From NCBI GenBank assembly GCA_026416895.1, contig JAOAEH010000012.1, positions 1 through 8,037 of the forward strand: 8,037 nucleotides of DNA, written 5' to 3'. This document shows, in pieces, positions 1 through 7,636 of this stretch (its first letter is position 1; every line of letters starts with the position of its first letter). The stretch is from Elusimicrobiales bacterium. Its GTDB lineage: Bacteria; Elusimicrobiota; Elusimicrobia; Elusimicrobiales; UBA9959. Both the position numbers and the translations under genes were made by a program. The notes below the pieces were generated by a model, which saw nothing but the letters and a program-made list of their open reading frames with translations, did no database searches and was not told where the DNA came from.

Positions 1-822
1 TGTGATTCCTGAAATTATAAGCATAATATAGTTAAATTCTACGGGCATATTAAAAACAGTTCCAAACAATTTTGCATAAGCAAAAGTTCCTATTTTTACC
101 AAAACGGCTGCATGTAGGAGCGAAGTGACAGTAGAAGGAGCAACACCTGCATCAGGTAACCATGTTGAAAATGGAAGAATTGCAGATTTTGATAGAATTC
201 CAATAAGAATTAATAAAGCAGGTATCATTCCAATTTCTTTACCAATAAGATTTTTCATATCAAATGTATCATATTCTAGTCCAATTGATATTATTCCTAT
301 CAACATTATTATTGCACCAAAAACAGTAACGAGAATTGTCTTATTTGCTTTTAAAAAATCTTTATCAGATCTAAAAAAACCGACAAGTCTCCAAGAAGTA
401 AAACCAGTGATTTCCCAAAATATGTACATCCATATTAAATTTGTAGAATAAACAAGTCCCATCATAGCTCCAACAAAAAGTAAAACCATCGTATAATATT
501 CCGTTCTGTTTTCATAATGTGATATATAGTCTATAGAATATATAACTATTACTAAGCTAGTTAAAGAGGATATTGTTGCCATAAATGCTGATAGTGGATC
601 TAGTTTTATTACTAAATCCATAAGCGGTATAAAATTTATAGTATAACTCACATTAGATATAAAACTATTTTGCATAAGAATGCAATTAAATATAAAAATT
701 ATGCCAACTAAGAAAATTGTAAATAAATTTCTAACATTTTCTGATATTTTGTTAATAAAAGGTATGAATAGAGGTCCTATTATCCCGGTTCCAACTGTTG
801 ATATTAATATTTTTTCTATCAT
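1..822 (-). CDS. Proton-conducting antiporter-like membrane subunit (NuoL/MrpA/HyfB superfamily), N-terminal part
   Basis: Partial gene: 274 residues are visible from ATG at 822-820, and the frame is still open at the window edge, so the C-terminal half or more is missing. It belongs to the Proton_antipo_M superfamily found in complex I, membrane-bound hydrogenases and Mrp antiporters, and would move protons or sodium across the inner membrane. Seen in the sequence: a first helix near residues 6-26; the LDPLSAFM motif at 74-81; a helix with the conserved glutamate (E137 in FWEITGFTSWRLVGF); a channel lysine K212 in LSKSA; the WLPDAGVAPSTVTSLLHAA block around 221-239 with H237; and K243 in VKIG. 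The WLPDAGVAP style suggests hydrogenase or Mrp-type relatives rather than a standard NuoL, but the subfamily cannot be fixed from this half. The start is supported by AAAGAGG five bases upstream. It lies 47 bp after ispH on the same strand, so it could be co-transcribed or start a neighbouring energy-complex operon outside the window. Confidence 0.88.
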   Translation of the reverse strand, partial: MIEKILISTVGTGIIGPLFIPFINKISENVRNLFTIFLVGIIFIFNCILMQNSFISNVSYTINFIPLMDLVIKLDPLSAFMATISSLTSLVIVIYSIDYISHYENRTEYYTMVLLFVGAMMGLVYSTNLIWMYIFWEITGFTSWRLVGFFRSDKDFLKANKTILVTVFGAIIMLIGIISIGLEYDTFDMKNLIGKEIGMIPALLILIGILSKSAILPFSTWLPDAGVAPSTVTSLLHAAVLVKIGTFAYAKLFGTVFNMPVEFNYIMLIISGIT

Positions 823-827
823 ATGCA

Positions 828-834
828 CCTCTTT
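828..834 (-). promoter_or_regulatory. Shine-Dalgarno site of the antiporter gene
   Basis: On the minus strand AAAGAGG lies five bases before ATG at 822-820. It decides this ATG over the in-frame GTG at 828-826, which overlaps the site itself. Confidence 0.7.
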
Positions 835-855
835 AATTATTTTTCCATTTAATTA

Positions 856-867
856 AATTTTATAAAA
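856..867. repeat. 12-bp partial copy of the divergent-promoter palindrome
   Basis: AATTTTATAAAA lies just beyond the ispH stop in the 47-bp gap before the antiporter gene. It is identical to bases 7637-7648. On the minus strand it contains a TATAAA that could serve as a weak -10 box for the antiporter gene, with a leader of about 30 bases carrying its Shine-Dalgarno site; no -35 box is evident. Confidence 0.3.
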
Positions 868-869
868 GT

Positions 870-2534
870 TTATTTAAAATTAAAAGTTTTAAAGAAACTA
901 ATAGCTATAAAATATCCTAATAGAATTATAAAGGGAAGTTCTACAAGTAGTTCATTTATTATGTTATGTGATAGTTTTTTGGAGTGTATTATTTGATGAA
1001 TAAATAAGTAGTATACGAAAAGTATTATCAAAAATATTAATAATTTTATTTCTAAGAAATAAACTAAGCTAAAAAGAGATATTGTTGAGATAGTTATGAT
1101 AATATAAAACTCTTTTTTGTTTTCAATTTTGTCTGATATCATATCACTATGTATATATAGCAATCTTAATATAGTATTTCGGATAAATGATAGTGTTAAA
1201 ATGAAAAAAGAAGATATTATTATGTTTAATGTTAATTCAGTTTTTTTTGCTAATAAGAAAGGTATTATTACAAATATATACAGCCAACCTAAGGATATTA
1301 AAGTTTCTTTTGTGATTCTGAATATATTTATCTTTTCAAATTTTTTATATGTTATTGATAGAATTATAAATGGTATTAATAGGTAAATAAGTTTTTTATT
1401 TGTGAGAGATAACAATATAGAGATAGATAGAAAAAACGTTATAATAGATTTAGTTGTTTTTTGATATTCGAAGATTAAGAATTTTCTTATATTTTCTTCC
1501 TTTGTATTTGAAAATCTATTTATTAAATGTGCAAAATTTAAAGCTGTAGTTAGTGATAAAATTTCTGAAATTTTTAATTTTATTTCCATGATTTTTGATG
1601 ATATGATAATTATAGTTATAAATGAAAACAAACTAATAAATCCATTTAATACCATAAACTCTGTTAATTGATAAATTTTGCTTTTTTGAGTAGTTAATTT
1701 TTTTATTTTTCTTGCAACTTTTTCTATTAACCATTTTGGTGTAGAGGCACCCGCTGTGATAAATACAGTTTCTACATTATTAAAAATTTCAGGCGTTATT
1801 TCTGAGTCATTTTCTATAAGTATTGCTTTTTTATTTAGGTTTTTACAAATTTCATATAATCTTTTTGTATTTGCTGAATGTTTAGCACCGACAACTATTA
1901 CTAGATCTGAATTTAAGGCAAAATGCTTTGTTTCTTTTTGACGATTTTTTGTTGGCTCGCATATTGTATTTGATATAATTAGTTCATTAGATTTTTTACT
2001 TAGTATTTCTGCAACTTTAATAAATAATTCTTCTTCCTGTGTTGTTTGTGAAACTAAATTTACTTTATCAAGATTTGTTAATTTTTCTGCCTCTTTTTCT
2101 GAAGATATAACAGCAAAGTTTGGCTTAGCATAACCAATTAATCCAATTACTTCAGCATGATTTGGATCACCTAAAATTATGGTTTTATATCCTTTTTCTT
2201 TGTAATATGTAATGATTCTATGAACCCTTTTTACTAATGGACAGGTTGCATCTACAAAATCAATTTTTTTATCTTTTATCTCTTTTTCTAGCTCAGGAGG
2301 GATTCCGTGTGCACGTATAACTAATATTGAATTTTCTGTATCTTCAATTTCTTCTATCTTTTCTATTGCTTTTATTTTTCTTTTTTCTAATTCTTTTATT
2401 ACTTCGTTGTTGTGGATTAGTTGACCTAATGTGTATATTTTTTTCTTTTTTTTAGAAGCAAGCTCGATTACTTTTTCAATAGCATTATTTACCCCAGGAC
2501 AAAAACCAGCATTTTGAGCTATGATTATTCGCAT
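870..2534 (-). CDS. ispH: 4-hydroxy-3-methylbut-2-enyl diphosphate reductase (IspH/LytB) fused to a C-terminal UbiA-like membrane domain
   Basis: This 554-residue protein is nearly twice the usual IspH length of about 280-320. Residues 1-280 form a complete IspH, the iron-sulfur enzyme that reduces HMBPP to IPP and DMAPP in the last step of the methylerythritol-phosphate pathway. The three cluster cysteines are present: C12 (AGFCPGV), C98 (DATCPLV) and C192 (NTICEPTKNRQ). So are the substrate-binding residues H41 (QLIHN), H76 (RAHG), H126 and E128 (NHAEV), the QTT stretch at 164-166, S220/N222 and S264 (GASTP). Residues 290-554 are very hydrophobic, with about 8-9 predicted membrane helices, so the enzyme should be tethered to the membrane. 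The gene starts six bases after the stop of the alpha-oxoamine synthase gene. No clear Shine-Dalgarno precedes the ATG, so translation probably depends on coupling. A run of five lysines (28-32) is encoded by A8-G-A7. The IspH identity is very secure; the function of the C-terminal half is open. Confidence 0.95.
   Translation of the reverse strand: MRIIIAQNAGFCPGVNNAIEKVIELASKKKKKIYTLGQLIHNNEVIKELEKRKIKAIEKIEEIEDTENSILVIRAHGIPPELEKEIKDKKIDFVDATCPLVKRVHRIITYYKEKGYKTIILGDPNHAEVIGLIGYAKPNFAVISSEKEAEKLTNLDKVNLVSQTTQEEELFIKVAEILSKKSNELIISNTICEPTKNRQKETKHFALNSDLVIVVGAKHSANTKRLYEICKNLNKKAILIENDSEITPEIFNNVETVFITAGASTPKWLIEKVARKIKKLTTQKSKIYQLTEFMVLNGFISLFSFITIIIISSKIMEIKLKISEILSLTTALNFAHLINRFSNTKEENIRKFLIFEYQKTTKSIITFFLSISILLSLTNKKLIYLLIPFIILSITYKKFEKINIFRITKETLISLGWLYIFVIIPFLLAKKTELTLNIIISSFFILTLSFIRNTILRLLYIHSDMISDKIENKKEFYIIITISTISLFSLVYFLEIKLLIFLIILFVYYLFIHQIIHSKKLSHNIINELLVELPFIILLGYFIAISFFKTFNFK
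873..1667 (-). other. Divergent UbiA-like polytopic membrane domain of the IspH fusion (residues 290-554)
   Basis: Hydrophobic stretches lie near residues 294-312, 324-340, 361-377, 379-396, 409-428, 435-455, 476-494, 496-513 and 530-548, matching the size and helix number of UbiA-family prenyltransferases. Two loops sit where UbiA proteins carry their Asp-rich motifs. The first, HLINRFSNTKEEN (336-348), recalls the N-x-x-x-D region. The second runs from R452 through IHSD (461-464) to K474 and recalls DxxDxxGD-x-x-x-GKET. In both, most expected aspartates are replaced: R457 and Y460 stand where Asp is expected, while D464 remains. The family assignment is an inference from topology and these remnants; a non-catalytic membrane anchor or an unrelated transporter-like domain is possible. 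The frame is continuous with IspH, so this is a true fusion rather than two overlapping genes. Confidence 0.5.
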
Positions 2535-2540
2535 TAATAG

Positions 2541-3740
2541 TTATTTGATTATTCCTAACTTTCTTCCAATTTTTTTAAATTTTGATAAAGCAAACTCAAG
2601 ATCTTTTATAGTATGTCCTGCTGTTACTATTGTTCTCAATCTTTCTTTCCCTCTAGGAACAGTTGGATATACTATCGAAAGTGCGAAGACCCCTTCTTCA
2701 AATAACATTTTTGAAAATTTAATTGCTTTTTGACTATCATATACCATAATTGGAGTTATAGGTGTTACGCTTTCACCAATATCAAATCCAGCTTTTTTTA
2801 ATTCTTCTTTGAAAAATTTAGTATTTTCCCAAAGTTTTTCAAAGTGATAAGGTTCTTTTAAGAGTATATCAAGTATTTTAATACAGGTTGCAACTACTGA
2901 AGGTGGTTGAGAACTTGAAAATAAAAATGGTCTTGCAACAGAACCAAGATAATCTCTAAGTTTCTTTGTAGTAGCAGCATATCCACCAACAGCTGCAAAT
3001 GCTTTTGAGAGAGTCCCTATTTGTATTTCAACTTTACCATCTAAACCAAAGTGATTTACAGTACCTCTTCCTTGTTTTCCTATTACACCACTAGCATGAG
3101 CATCATCCACCATAACTATTGCATCATATTTATTAGCAAGTTCTACTATTTCTGGTAAGGGAGCAATATCTCCGTCCATTGAAAATACTCCATCTGTAAC
3201 GATTAGTTTCCTTCTTGCTTTTCTTGCTTGAGGTGATTCTAATATTTCTTTTAGGTGTTTCATATCTTTGTGTTTATATATCATTCTTGGTGATTTTGCT
3301 AATCTTGCTCCATCTATTATTGAAGCATGATTTAGTTCATCAGATATTAAAAGATCTTGTTCACTTGACATAAGAGTTTGGCATACTGCAACATTAGTAG
3401 TAAATCCAGATTGAAATAGTATTGCTGCTTCAGTATTTTTAAATTTTGCAAATTTCTTTTCAAGTTCTAGATGTATATCCATTGTTCCGATGATAGTTCT
3501 TACAGCGGCTGTTCCAACTCCATATTTTTTAATCGCTTCTATTGCTGCCTTTTTTACTTCTGGATGATTAGTCATAGCTAAGTAATTATTTGATGTTAAA
3601 TTAATTACTTTTTTACCATCTACTATAGCAATTGGTTGTTGTGCAGAGTTTAATACTCTTGGAATTAAGAATCTGTTTTCTTTTTTTAAATTATTGATTT
3701 CTTCTTCAATAAATAAAAGTTTGTCTTTTAATTTATTCAT
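2541..3740 (-). CDS. PLP-dependent alpha-oxoamine synthase (glycine C-acetyltransferase / 8-amino-7-oxononanoate synthase family)
   Basis: A complete 399-residue fold-type I PLP enzyme that condenses an amino acid with an acyl-CoA, normally glycine plus acetyl-CoA (Kbl) or alanine plus pimeloyl-CoA/ACP (BioF). Family residues are in place: LTSNNYLAM (48-56), the PLP-stacking histidine H138 in DELNHAS, D212 and H215 in VDDAH, the Schiff-base lysine K246 in GTLSKAF, and the substrate-carboxylate arginine region ERLRT (366-370, R369) followed by AGHT. The stretch RTIIGTMDIHLELE resembles Kbl more than typical BioF, while DDAHASGV and GKVEIQIGTLSK resemble the Bacillus/Thermus type, for which both activities are discussed. 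The choice between glycine C-acetyltransferase and a biotin enzyme is therefore open, and no biotin or threonine-dehydrogenase genes are nearby. The start ATG overlaps the end of the response-regulator gene by 8 nt and has an excellent GGGAGG site six bases upstream. Cytosolic. Confidence 0.92.
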   Translation of the reverse strand: MNKLKDKLLFIEEEINNLKKENRFLIPRVLNSAQQPIAIVDGKKVINLTSNNYLAMTNHPEVKKAAIEAIKKYGVGTAAVRTIIGTMDIHLELEKKFAKFKNTEAAILFQSGFTTNVAVCQTLMSSEQDLLISDELNHASIIDGARLAKSPRMIYKHKDMKHLKEILESPQARKARRKLIVTDGVFSMDGDIAPLPEIVELANKYDAIVMVDDAHASGVIGKQGRGTVNHFGLDGKVEIQIGTLSKAFAAVGGYAATTKKLRDYLGSVARPFLFSSSQPPSVVATCIKILDILLKEPYHFEKLWENTKFFKEELKKAGFDIGESVTPITPIMVYDSQKAIKFSKMLFEEGVFALSIVYPTVPRGKERLRTIVTAGHTIKDLEFALSKFKKIGRKLGIIK

Positions 3741-4131
3741 TTGATACCTCCCTTTTTTCTTTTATACCTTTCATTATTGTTTCTAATAAATTATCAAGTT
3801 TGAAAGGTTTTTGAATTATTTCAAAAGCACCACTCATTTTTGCTATGGGTCTTTCTAGTTGTACATCTCTGGATGTAAGGATAATTATGACAGGAGAATT
3901 TTGTTGATTGCTTTGATTCGATATTTCATATGCTACATGATATCCATCTATATATGGCATCATTACATCTAAAATAACAACATCGTATTTTTTTTCTCTT
4001 ATACTTGCCAAAGCATCTCTTCCATTTGTTACTGTATCACAATCGAATTTATTAGCTGTTAAAAAAGCTTTAATTAGTTCAGCTATATCAGTTTCATCAT
4101 CTGCTATAAGAACTTTTAAGTTATTTTCCAT
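3733..4131 (-). CDS. Stand-alone receiver-domain response regulator (CheY/Spo0F-like)
   Basis: This 132-residue protein is a single REC domain with no DNA-binding or enzymatic output domain. The acidic pocket is D11/D12 (ADDETD), the phosphorylation site is D55 (VVILDVMMPYIDG), and the switch residues T86 (IILTS) and K108 (QKPF) are present, so it should accept phosphate from a histidine kinase. No kinase is encoded in the window, so its partner and output are unknown. It may act by protein-protein contact or as a phosphorelay intermediate. The ATG at 4131-4129 lies inside the last codons of dnaE (16-nt overlap), with GGGAG six bases upstream. Its stop overlaps the start of the next gene by 8 nt, so it is translationally linked on both sides. 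The aromatic switch position before KPF is Ile (EIIQKPF) rather than the common Tyr or Phe. The family is certain; the role is not. Confidence 0.95.
   Translation of the reverse strand: MENNLKVLIADDETDIAELIKAFLTANKFDCDTVTNGRDALASIREKKYDVVILDVMMPYIDGYHVAYEISNQSNQQNSPVIIILTSRDVQLERPIAKMSGAFEIIQKPFKLDNLLETIMKGIKEKREVSNE
3747..3752 (-). promoter_or_regulatory. Shine-Dalgarno site of the alpha-oxoamine synthase gene
   Basis: GGGAGG on the minus strand, six bases before ATG at 3740-3738. It lies inside the last codons of the response-regulator gene and is the strongest ribosome-binding site in the window. Confidence 0.8.
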
Positions 4132-7100
4132 GAGTTTCTCCCTACCACTTCTTCAATCTTTTTTATAAATTGTTGAGTAACATTAACATTTATAGAGGTT
4201 TCAATAGTATAGATGTGTTTATTTATGGATTTTATTACTAAATATACTTTTGTTTTAGAACTGTTTGAATAATGTTCCAGAGTTTTTTTTATTTCTTTTA
4301 ATTCTTTCATTTCCTCCGCCATTAACGTTTTACCTTCAAAATATATTATAAAGCTTTTTGAGTACGTTTTGATATAATCATATATTTCTAAAATCTCATC
4401 AGCAACAATTTCATATTTTTTGCTTGAAAATTGAGATTCTTTAATTTTACCTTTTACTATTAGTATTTTATCAGATTGAATATAGTTTTTACATATTTCA
4501 TATACTTTTGGAAAAACAGTAACATCTATTGATTCTGTAAGATCTTCAATATTAAATTTACACATTGTTTCTTTGTTTTTTGTTGTTGTTGTCTTAATAG
4601 GGCCATTTATAATTCCAACTATTTTTATTTCTGTATTGGGAGTTATGTTTCCCTTTATAATATCTTTTATATCAATTGGTGAAATCATCTTTATGATTCT
4701 GTTAGCATTTATAAGTGGATTTCCGGATAAGTATAATCCTAAGACTTCTTTTTCGTTGTTTAAAATTTCATGTTCTGTTAATTTTTTTTCATCTGTTATC
4801 TCAAATAATGATTGAATATTCATAGCCAATATAGAAGAATTTTCATTTAAAGACATGTTTAAGGCTTTTGTTCTTTTTGTTATTCTATCTCCTTCAATTA
4901 TTGAATCAAAAGCACCAGATTTTGCTAATGATTCTAAAACTTTTTTGTTTATTTGTCTAGATGAGTTTCTTGCTATAAAATCATTAAATGATTTGTATAA
5001 TCCATTTTTTTCTCTTTCTTTAACAATTTCCTCTGCTACTCCAACTCCTATGTTTTTAATAGCAGTCAAAGCATATCTTATATATGGTTTTGAGTTTATA
5101 TATTCAACTGTAAATTCTGGAAATGATTTATTTACATCAGGTGGTAATATTTCAAATCCCATATTTTTTGCTTCTTCAAGGTAGGTTATCATTTTATTTT
5201 CTTTTTGATCCGAACCTATAGCATTATGTCCAATTTCACTTGTAAGTAGAGAAATCATAAATTCTAGTGGATAGTTTGCTTTTAGATAAGCAGTTTGATA
5301 TGCTATTGTTGCATATGCAACTGAATGAGATTTGTTAAAACCATATCCAGCAAATTTATACATTTGTTCAAATATTTTTGCTGCTAATTTTTGATTTATT
5401 CCCTTTTCGTGTGCTCCTTTAATAAATTTATCTCTTAATTTTTCCATTTCTTCTGGTATTTTTTTACCCATTGCCTTTCTTAAATCATCAGCTTCTGATG
5501 GACTAAATCCTGCCATTCTTTTTGCTATTTCCATTACTTGCTCTTGATATATTATAGTTCCATATGTATCTTTTAATACATCTTCAAGTATAGGGTGATC
5601 ATATGTTATTTTTTCTTTTCCATGTTTTCTGTTAACATAAGAATCTATCATTCCTGCTTCTATTGGTCCTGGTCTATACAGTGCAACAAGTGCGGAAAGA
5701 TCAGAAAACACATTTGGTTTTAAATTTTTAACAAGCTTTTTCATTCCTTCACTTTCAAGTTGGAATATACCAGTTGTCTTTCCTTCTGATAAAAGTTCAT
5801 AGGTTTTTGAATCATCAAAAGGTATTTTATCTATATCAAATTCTTTGTTTTTATTTTTTATTAAGTTAACAGATTTCTGAATAACACTAAGTGTTCTTAA
5901 ACCTAAGAAATCTATTTTTAATAATCCAAGTTCTGTAAGTGTTTCTCCATCATACTGTGTAGTTACTATTCCTTCCCTTTGAGCAAGAGGCACATATTTA
6001 TATACTGGTTTTTCTGTGATTACTTTTCCTGCAGCATGAACTCCTGTGTGTCTTTTTAGTCCTTCTATCTTTTTAGCTATATCGAAAAGTTGTTTATATT
6101 CTTTTGAAGAGTTGTATATTTTTTTTATTTCTGGTATGTTTGATAATGCTTCATCTAGAGTCATATTGTTATCTATCATCTTTGTTATTTTATTCATTTC
6201 AGATGCACTAAAACCAAGAACTCTTCCCACATCTTTCAAAGCAGTTTTTGCCATAATAGTTCCGTATGTTACTATATCAGCTACATTTTCTTTACCATAT
6301 TTTTCTCTAACATAATTTATTACTTCTTCCCTTCCTGAATCTGAAAAATCTATATCCAGATCTGGCATTGATTTCCTTCCAGGATTTAAAAATCTTTCAA
6401 ATAACAGATTGTTTTTTATTGGATCTATTTTTGTTATATTTAAAGCATATGAGACAAGACATCCTGCTCCTGAACCTCTACCTGGTCCAACTGGGATATA
6501 ATTTTGATGTGCGTAATCTATGAAATCTTTAACTATTAAAAAATAACTTGAAAATCCCATATTTTTTATTGTTTCAAGTTCATAATCTAATCTTTTTTTG
6601 TATTCTTGTGGAATGTTTCCAAGTTTTTCTTTTAGACCTTTTTCACAAAGATCTTTTAAGTATAAAAACTGAGCATCATCTTTTTTGCCTAAAGCTTTTT
6701 CTATGTATTCTTTTGGTACTTCATAGTTTGGCAAATATATCTTTCCTTTTTCAAATTTAAAATTACACCGTGATGCTATTTCAAGAGTGTTTTTAATTGC
6801 TTGTGGTATTTCAGTGAAAAGTTTTATCATTTCATCAGAAGATTTAAAATAAAATTCGTTTGTTTCCATTTTTAGTCTATCTTTATCTTCAAGTTTTGAA
6901 TTAGTTGAAATACATAAATGTATATCATGAGCAAAGGCGTCTTCTTTAAATTCATAATGGCAATCATTTGTTGCTACAACTTCTAAGGAAAGTTTATTTG
7001 CAATTTCAATTAATGGTTTGATTACTTTTTTTTCATCTTCAATATCATGATTCATTAGTTCAATATAAAAATTATCTTTTCCACAAATATTTTTGAATTT

Positions 7101-7610
7101 TTCAGCAATTTCTATTGCTTTTTTAAGATTATCTTTAAGGATATATTGATTTATTAAAGATTGAAGGCATCCTGATAGAAATATTATTCCATTATTATAT
7201 TTTTCTAAAAGTTCAAAATCTATTCTAGGATAATAATAAAATCCTTCTAAATAGGCTTTTGATAACATTTCAACTAGGTTATAATATCCTTCTTCGTTGG
7301 AAACTAAAGCAGTTAAATGTCCTACTAATTGCTTTGATTCTTTATTTTTATCCTTTCTATCGATCTCTGCTATATACAACTCAACTCCAATTATTGGTTT
7401 AAGTCCTACTTTTGTTGCATTTGTATAAAAAGCCACAGCACCATACATATTTCCATGATCAGTGATAGCAATACTAGAACCATTTCCATTTTCTTTAGCT
7501 ACTCTTTCTAAAAATTTTGAAGGTTTTCCATCTATCTCGGTAATTCTTAACATTCCATCTAGTAATGAATATTCTGAGTGATTATGAAGATGTACAAATC
7601 TCTGAGTCAT
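4116..7610 (-). CDS. dnaE: DNA polymerase III subunit alpha (replicative polymerase DnaE)
   Basis: Complete at 1164 residues, close to E. coli DnaE (1160). It is the catalytic subunit of the chromosomal replicase. Domains in order: an N-terminal PHP domain from FVHLHNHSEYSLLDG (5-19) to about 290; the palm, with GPGRGSGAG (375-383), catalytic aspartates D417 and D419 in MPDLDIDF and the third, D567, in KIDFLGLRTL; fingers with ALYRPGP (643-649), IYQEQVM (687-693) and GYGFNKSHSVAYA (755-767); a helix-hairpin-helix-like region around 840-905; an OB fold around 992-1078; and a C-terminal tail to 1164, the clamp-loader-tau contact region in E. coli. Probable PHP metal ligands H9, H11, D51, H52, E77, H98, D216 and H218 are kept, unlike in E. 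coli. The start is fixed by FVHLHxHSEYS; no Shine-Dalgarno precedes it. It heads the minus-strand gene series. Confidence 0.98.
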   Translation of the reverse strand: MTQRFVHLHNHSEYSLLDGMLRITEIDGKPSKFLERVAKENGNGSSIAITDHGNMYGAVAFYTNATKVGLKPIIGVELYIAEIDRKDKNKESKQLVGHLTALVSNEEGYYNLVEMLSKAYLEGFYYYPRIDFELLEKYNNGIIFLSGCLQSLINQYILKDNLKKAIEIAEKFKNICGKDNFYIELMNHDIEDEKKVIKPLIEIANKLSLEVVATNDCHYEFKEDAFAHDIHLCISTNSKLEDKDRLKMETNEFYFKSSDEMIKLFTEIPQAIKNTLEIASRCNFKFEKGKIYLPNYEVPKEYIEKALGKKDDAQFLYLKDLCEKGLKEKLGNIPQEYKKRLDYELETIKNMGFSSYFLIVKDFIDYAHQNYIPVGPGRGSGAGCLVSYALNITKIDPIKNNLLFERFLNPGRKSMPDLDIDFSDSGREEVINYVREKYGKENVADIVTYGTIMAKTALKDVGRVLGFSASEMNKITKMIDNNMTLDEALSNIPEIKKIYNSSKEYKQLFDIAKKIEGLKRHTGVHAAGKVITEKPVYKYVPLAQREGIVTTQYDGETLTELGLLKIDFLGLRTLSVIQKSVNLIKNKNKEFDIDKIPFDDSKTYELLSEGKTTGIFQLESEGMKKLVKNLKPNVFSDLSALVALYRPGPIEAGMIDSYVNRKHGKEKITYDHPILEDVLKDTYGTIIYQEQVMEIAKRMAGFSPSEADDLRKAMGKKIPEEMEKLRDKFIKGAHEKGINQKLAAKIFEQMYKFAGYGFNKSHSVAYATIAYQTAYLKANYPLEFMISLLTSEIGHNAIGSDQKENKMITYLEEAKNMGFEILPPDVNKSFPEFTVEYINSKPYIRYALTAIKNIGVGVAEEIVKEREKNGLYKSFNDFIARNSSRQINKKVLESLAKSGAFDSIIEGDRITKRTKALNMSLNENSSILAMNIQSLFEITDEKKLTEHEILNNEKEVLGLYLSGNPLINANRIIKMISPIDIKDIIKGNITPNTEIKIVGIINGPIKTTTTKNKETMCKFNIEDLTESIDVTVFPKVYEICKNYIQSDKILIVKGKIKESQFSSKKYEIVADEILEIYDYIKTYSKSFIIYFEGKTLMAEEMKELKEIKKTLEHYSNSSKTKVYLVIKSINKHIYTIETSINVNVTQQFIKKIEEVVGRNSWKIT
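4138..4142 (-). promoter_or_regulatory. Shine-Dalgarno site of the response-regulator gene
   Basis: GGGAG on the minus strand, six bases before ATG at 4131-4129, within the 3' end of dnaE. It supports this start and points to coupled translation. Confidence 0.7.
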
Positions 7611-7616
7611 ATTTTT

Positions 7617-7622
7617 ATTATA
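7617..7622 (-). promoter_or_regulatory. Candidate -10 box for dnaE
   Basis: A perfect TATAAT on the minus strand. A start site about seven bases downstream would fall at or within a base or two of the dnaE ATG at 7610, giving a leaderless message. There is no clear -35 hexamer at 16-18 bp, so this is only a candidate. Confidence 0.4.
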
Positions 7623-7636
7623 TAAAAGATATAAAG

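Noticed and set aside
125..451. Plus-strand open frame of 108 codons
   Set aside because: It is antisense to the conserved antiporter coding sequence, whose motifs (FWEITGF, WLPDAGVAP) are read on the minus strand. The plus-frame protein has no recognisable domain.
823..869. Rho-independent terminator between ispH and the antiporter gene
   Set aside because: The gap contains only AT-rich short palindromes with no GC-rich stem followed by a T run on the minus strand, so it gives no support for termination.
1653..1655. Possible internal start (Met 294) that would make the membrane domain a separate gene
   Set aside because: The frame is continuous with IspH, only a weak AGAG lies upstream with poor spacing, and there is no stop or overlap between the halves.
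2438..2453. T7-C-T8 run (plus strand) in the ispH gene as a slippage or frameshift site
   Set aside because: It encodes five lysines (28-32) in a normal IspH frame; similar T8 runs occur in other intact genes here (1241-1248, 4283-4290), so composition explains it.
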